DNA from: Sacculina carcini
Taxonomy: Eukaryota > Arthropoda > Thecostraca > Sacculinidae
Assembly (NCBI GenBank): GCA_916048095.2
Contig: OU696583.1
Location: forward strand, 31,001 to 95,000
DNA length: 64,000 nt
Reading direction: 5' to 3'
Made by a program: the position numbers and the translations under genes. The notes beneath the pieces are model-generated. The model had not been told where the DNA came from. It was given only the letters and a program-made list of their open reading frames with translations, and did not search any database. Shown in pieces: positions 63,243-64,000 of the stretch; position 1 is the stretch's first letter, and the number at the start of each line of letters is the position of its first letter.

Positions 63243-64000
63243 ATGCTCGCTTGTGTTGTGACGCGCAGTTTCATTGTATTGGCCCTGGCGATATTCTCGC
63301 TCGTGGGACCAATATTGGCTCATACGGAAGCAATGAACAACCAGACTGACTCTCTCAGACAACCACAAGTGACCGCCACAGACAACCGCCATTCCGAATC
63401 CCAGCTGAGACAGCAGGAGCAGCAGAAAAACGACCAACAACTGATCGATAAGACTATGCCGAACAACGCCGGGACCAAAACACAGACAGACGGGAGAAAC
63501 GGCAATGATCTGGTTGATATTTCAGTCATCACTCAATTAGACGAGCAATACCAACGACCCAGCTACGTCGACAACAGCCATCAATCCGGCCATGTGTTAA
63601 CAATTGGCAGTGCCGCTGTGTCGCAACACAAACCACGACAATCACGCCACCTGGTGGACACTGTCAACAAACCGGCTTGCGACGGAGACGGGTGGCGACA
63701 GTGTGGGGGCCGGCCCAAGGGGGTACAACACGTGCTCATCACGCACGTGTCATACGTGCCAACACACGTGTATCACACACACGTGCAACCAATCACGACC
63801 ACCGAGGTGCGTCATATGTCAGTCACCAGCGTGGTGACTTACACCTCCACCACACACACCACTATTACACCACGACTACACCTCAGCACACCATCGCTGC
63901 CACTCACAGTGTACACCACGCACGTGCAACACGTAACGCCACGGCAAGTGCACACAATGCACGTGGCACGTGATGTGACGTCACACATCACGTGGACGCA
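63243..64000 (+). CDS. Secreted protein with His-Val-rich region, N-terminal part (runs off the window)
   Basis: An open frame of 252 codons without a stop to the right edge. Residues 1-24 form a clear signal peptide (LACVVTRSFIVLALAIFSLV, then GPILA). A polar Gln/Asn-rich stretch follows (LRQQEQQKNDQQ), then a single Cys pair (PACDGDGWRQCGG). From about residue 160 comes a His/Val/Thr-rich low-complexity region with many HV and TH-V pairs (ITHVSYVPTHVYHTHVQP). No known domain is recognised. It should enter the secretory pathway and may be extracellular matrix or mucin-like. The frame has protein-like codon use and no introns seen. Confidence 0.72.
   Translation, partial: MLACVVTRSFIVLALAIFSLVGPILAHTEAMNNQTDSLRQPQVTATDNRHSESQLRQQEQQKNDQQLIDKTMPNNAGTKTQTDGRNGNDLVDISVITQLDEQYQRPSYVDNSHQSGHVLTIGSAAVSQHKPRQSRHLVDTVNKPACDGDGWRQCGGRPKGVQHVLITHVSYVPTHVYHTHVQPITTTEVRHMSVTSVVTYTSTTHTTITPRLHLSTPSLPLTVYTTHVQHVTPRQVHTMHVARDVTSHITWT

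Overview
The window is nuclear DNA of an invertebrate animal. Genes are split by GT-AG introns, coding exons are GC-richer than the AT-rich surroundings, and introns and spacers are full of transposon debris, tRNA-derived SINEs and CA/TG microsatellites. Gene content is bilaterian: a nuclear lamin, a PBX/extradenticle TALE homeoprotein, UBAP2L/lingerer, SKA1, LC8 dynein light chain and ER BiP. The extradenticle C-terminus is of the short protostome type, and degenerate TTAGG-like tracts (24.2-24.4 kb and 40.65-40.73 kb) hint at an arthropod-like animal. The species cannot be named from sequence alone.

Layout. 0-4.4 kb: the first two recognisable coding exons of a MOF/KAT8-like MYST acetyltransferase on the minus strand, running off the left edge. 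4.4-7.3 kb: repeat-rich spacer. 7.3-22.4 kb: a nine-exon lamin gene on the minus strand whose introns hold a mariner element, SINEs, hAT elements, a 1.9 kb CA-rich satellite and, on the opposite strand, a complete intronless CUB-type serine protease gene. 22.4-29.4 kb: spacer with a foldback element, an intronless LC8 gene and a SINE split by a LINE fragment. 29.4-39.5 kb: an eight-exon extradenticle gene on the minus strand with a 40-bp minisatellite in one intron and a 2.7 kb hAT element in another. 39.5-44.8 kb: transposon-rich spacer. 44.8-50.8 kb: lingerer/UBAP2L on the plus strand, nine coding exons. 51.6-53.4 kb: SKA1 on the minus strand, convergent with lingerer. 53.4-57.4 kb: LINE remains. 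57.45-60.5 kb: BiP on the plus strand with an upstream region carrying ERSE, ERSE-II and CRE sites. 61.4-61.8 kb: a small two-TM protein resembling VMA21 on the minus strand. 63.2-64.0 kb: the start of a secreted protein that runs off the right edge.

The genes are ordinary housekeeping, nuclear-architecture, kinetochore, developmental and ER genes that do not form one pathway. Exon models for lamin, extradenticle, lingerer, SKA1 and BiP were built by hand from splice motifs and reading-frame phase. All five keep frame across every junction and give lengths near the usual family sizes (576, 363, about 1113, 246 and 651 residues). The most notable observations are the nested protease, the BiP and VMA21-like upstream motifs, the higher-order repeat structures in the lamin and extradenticle introns, the transposon boundaries with exact target-site duplications, and the unusual lamin C-terminus. 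I found no convincing new multi-gene system.
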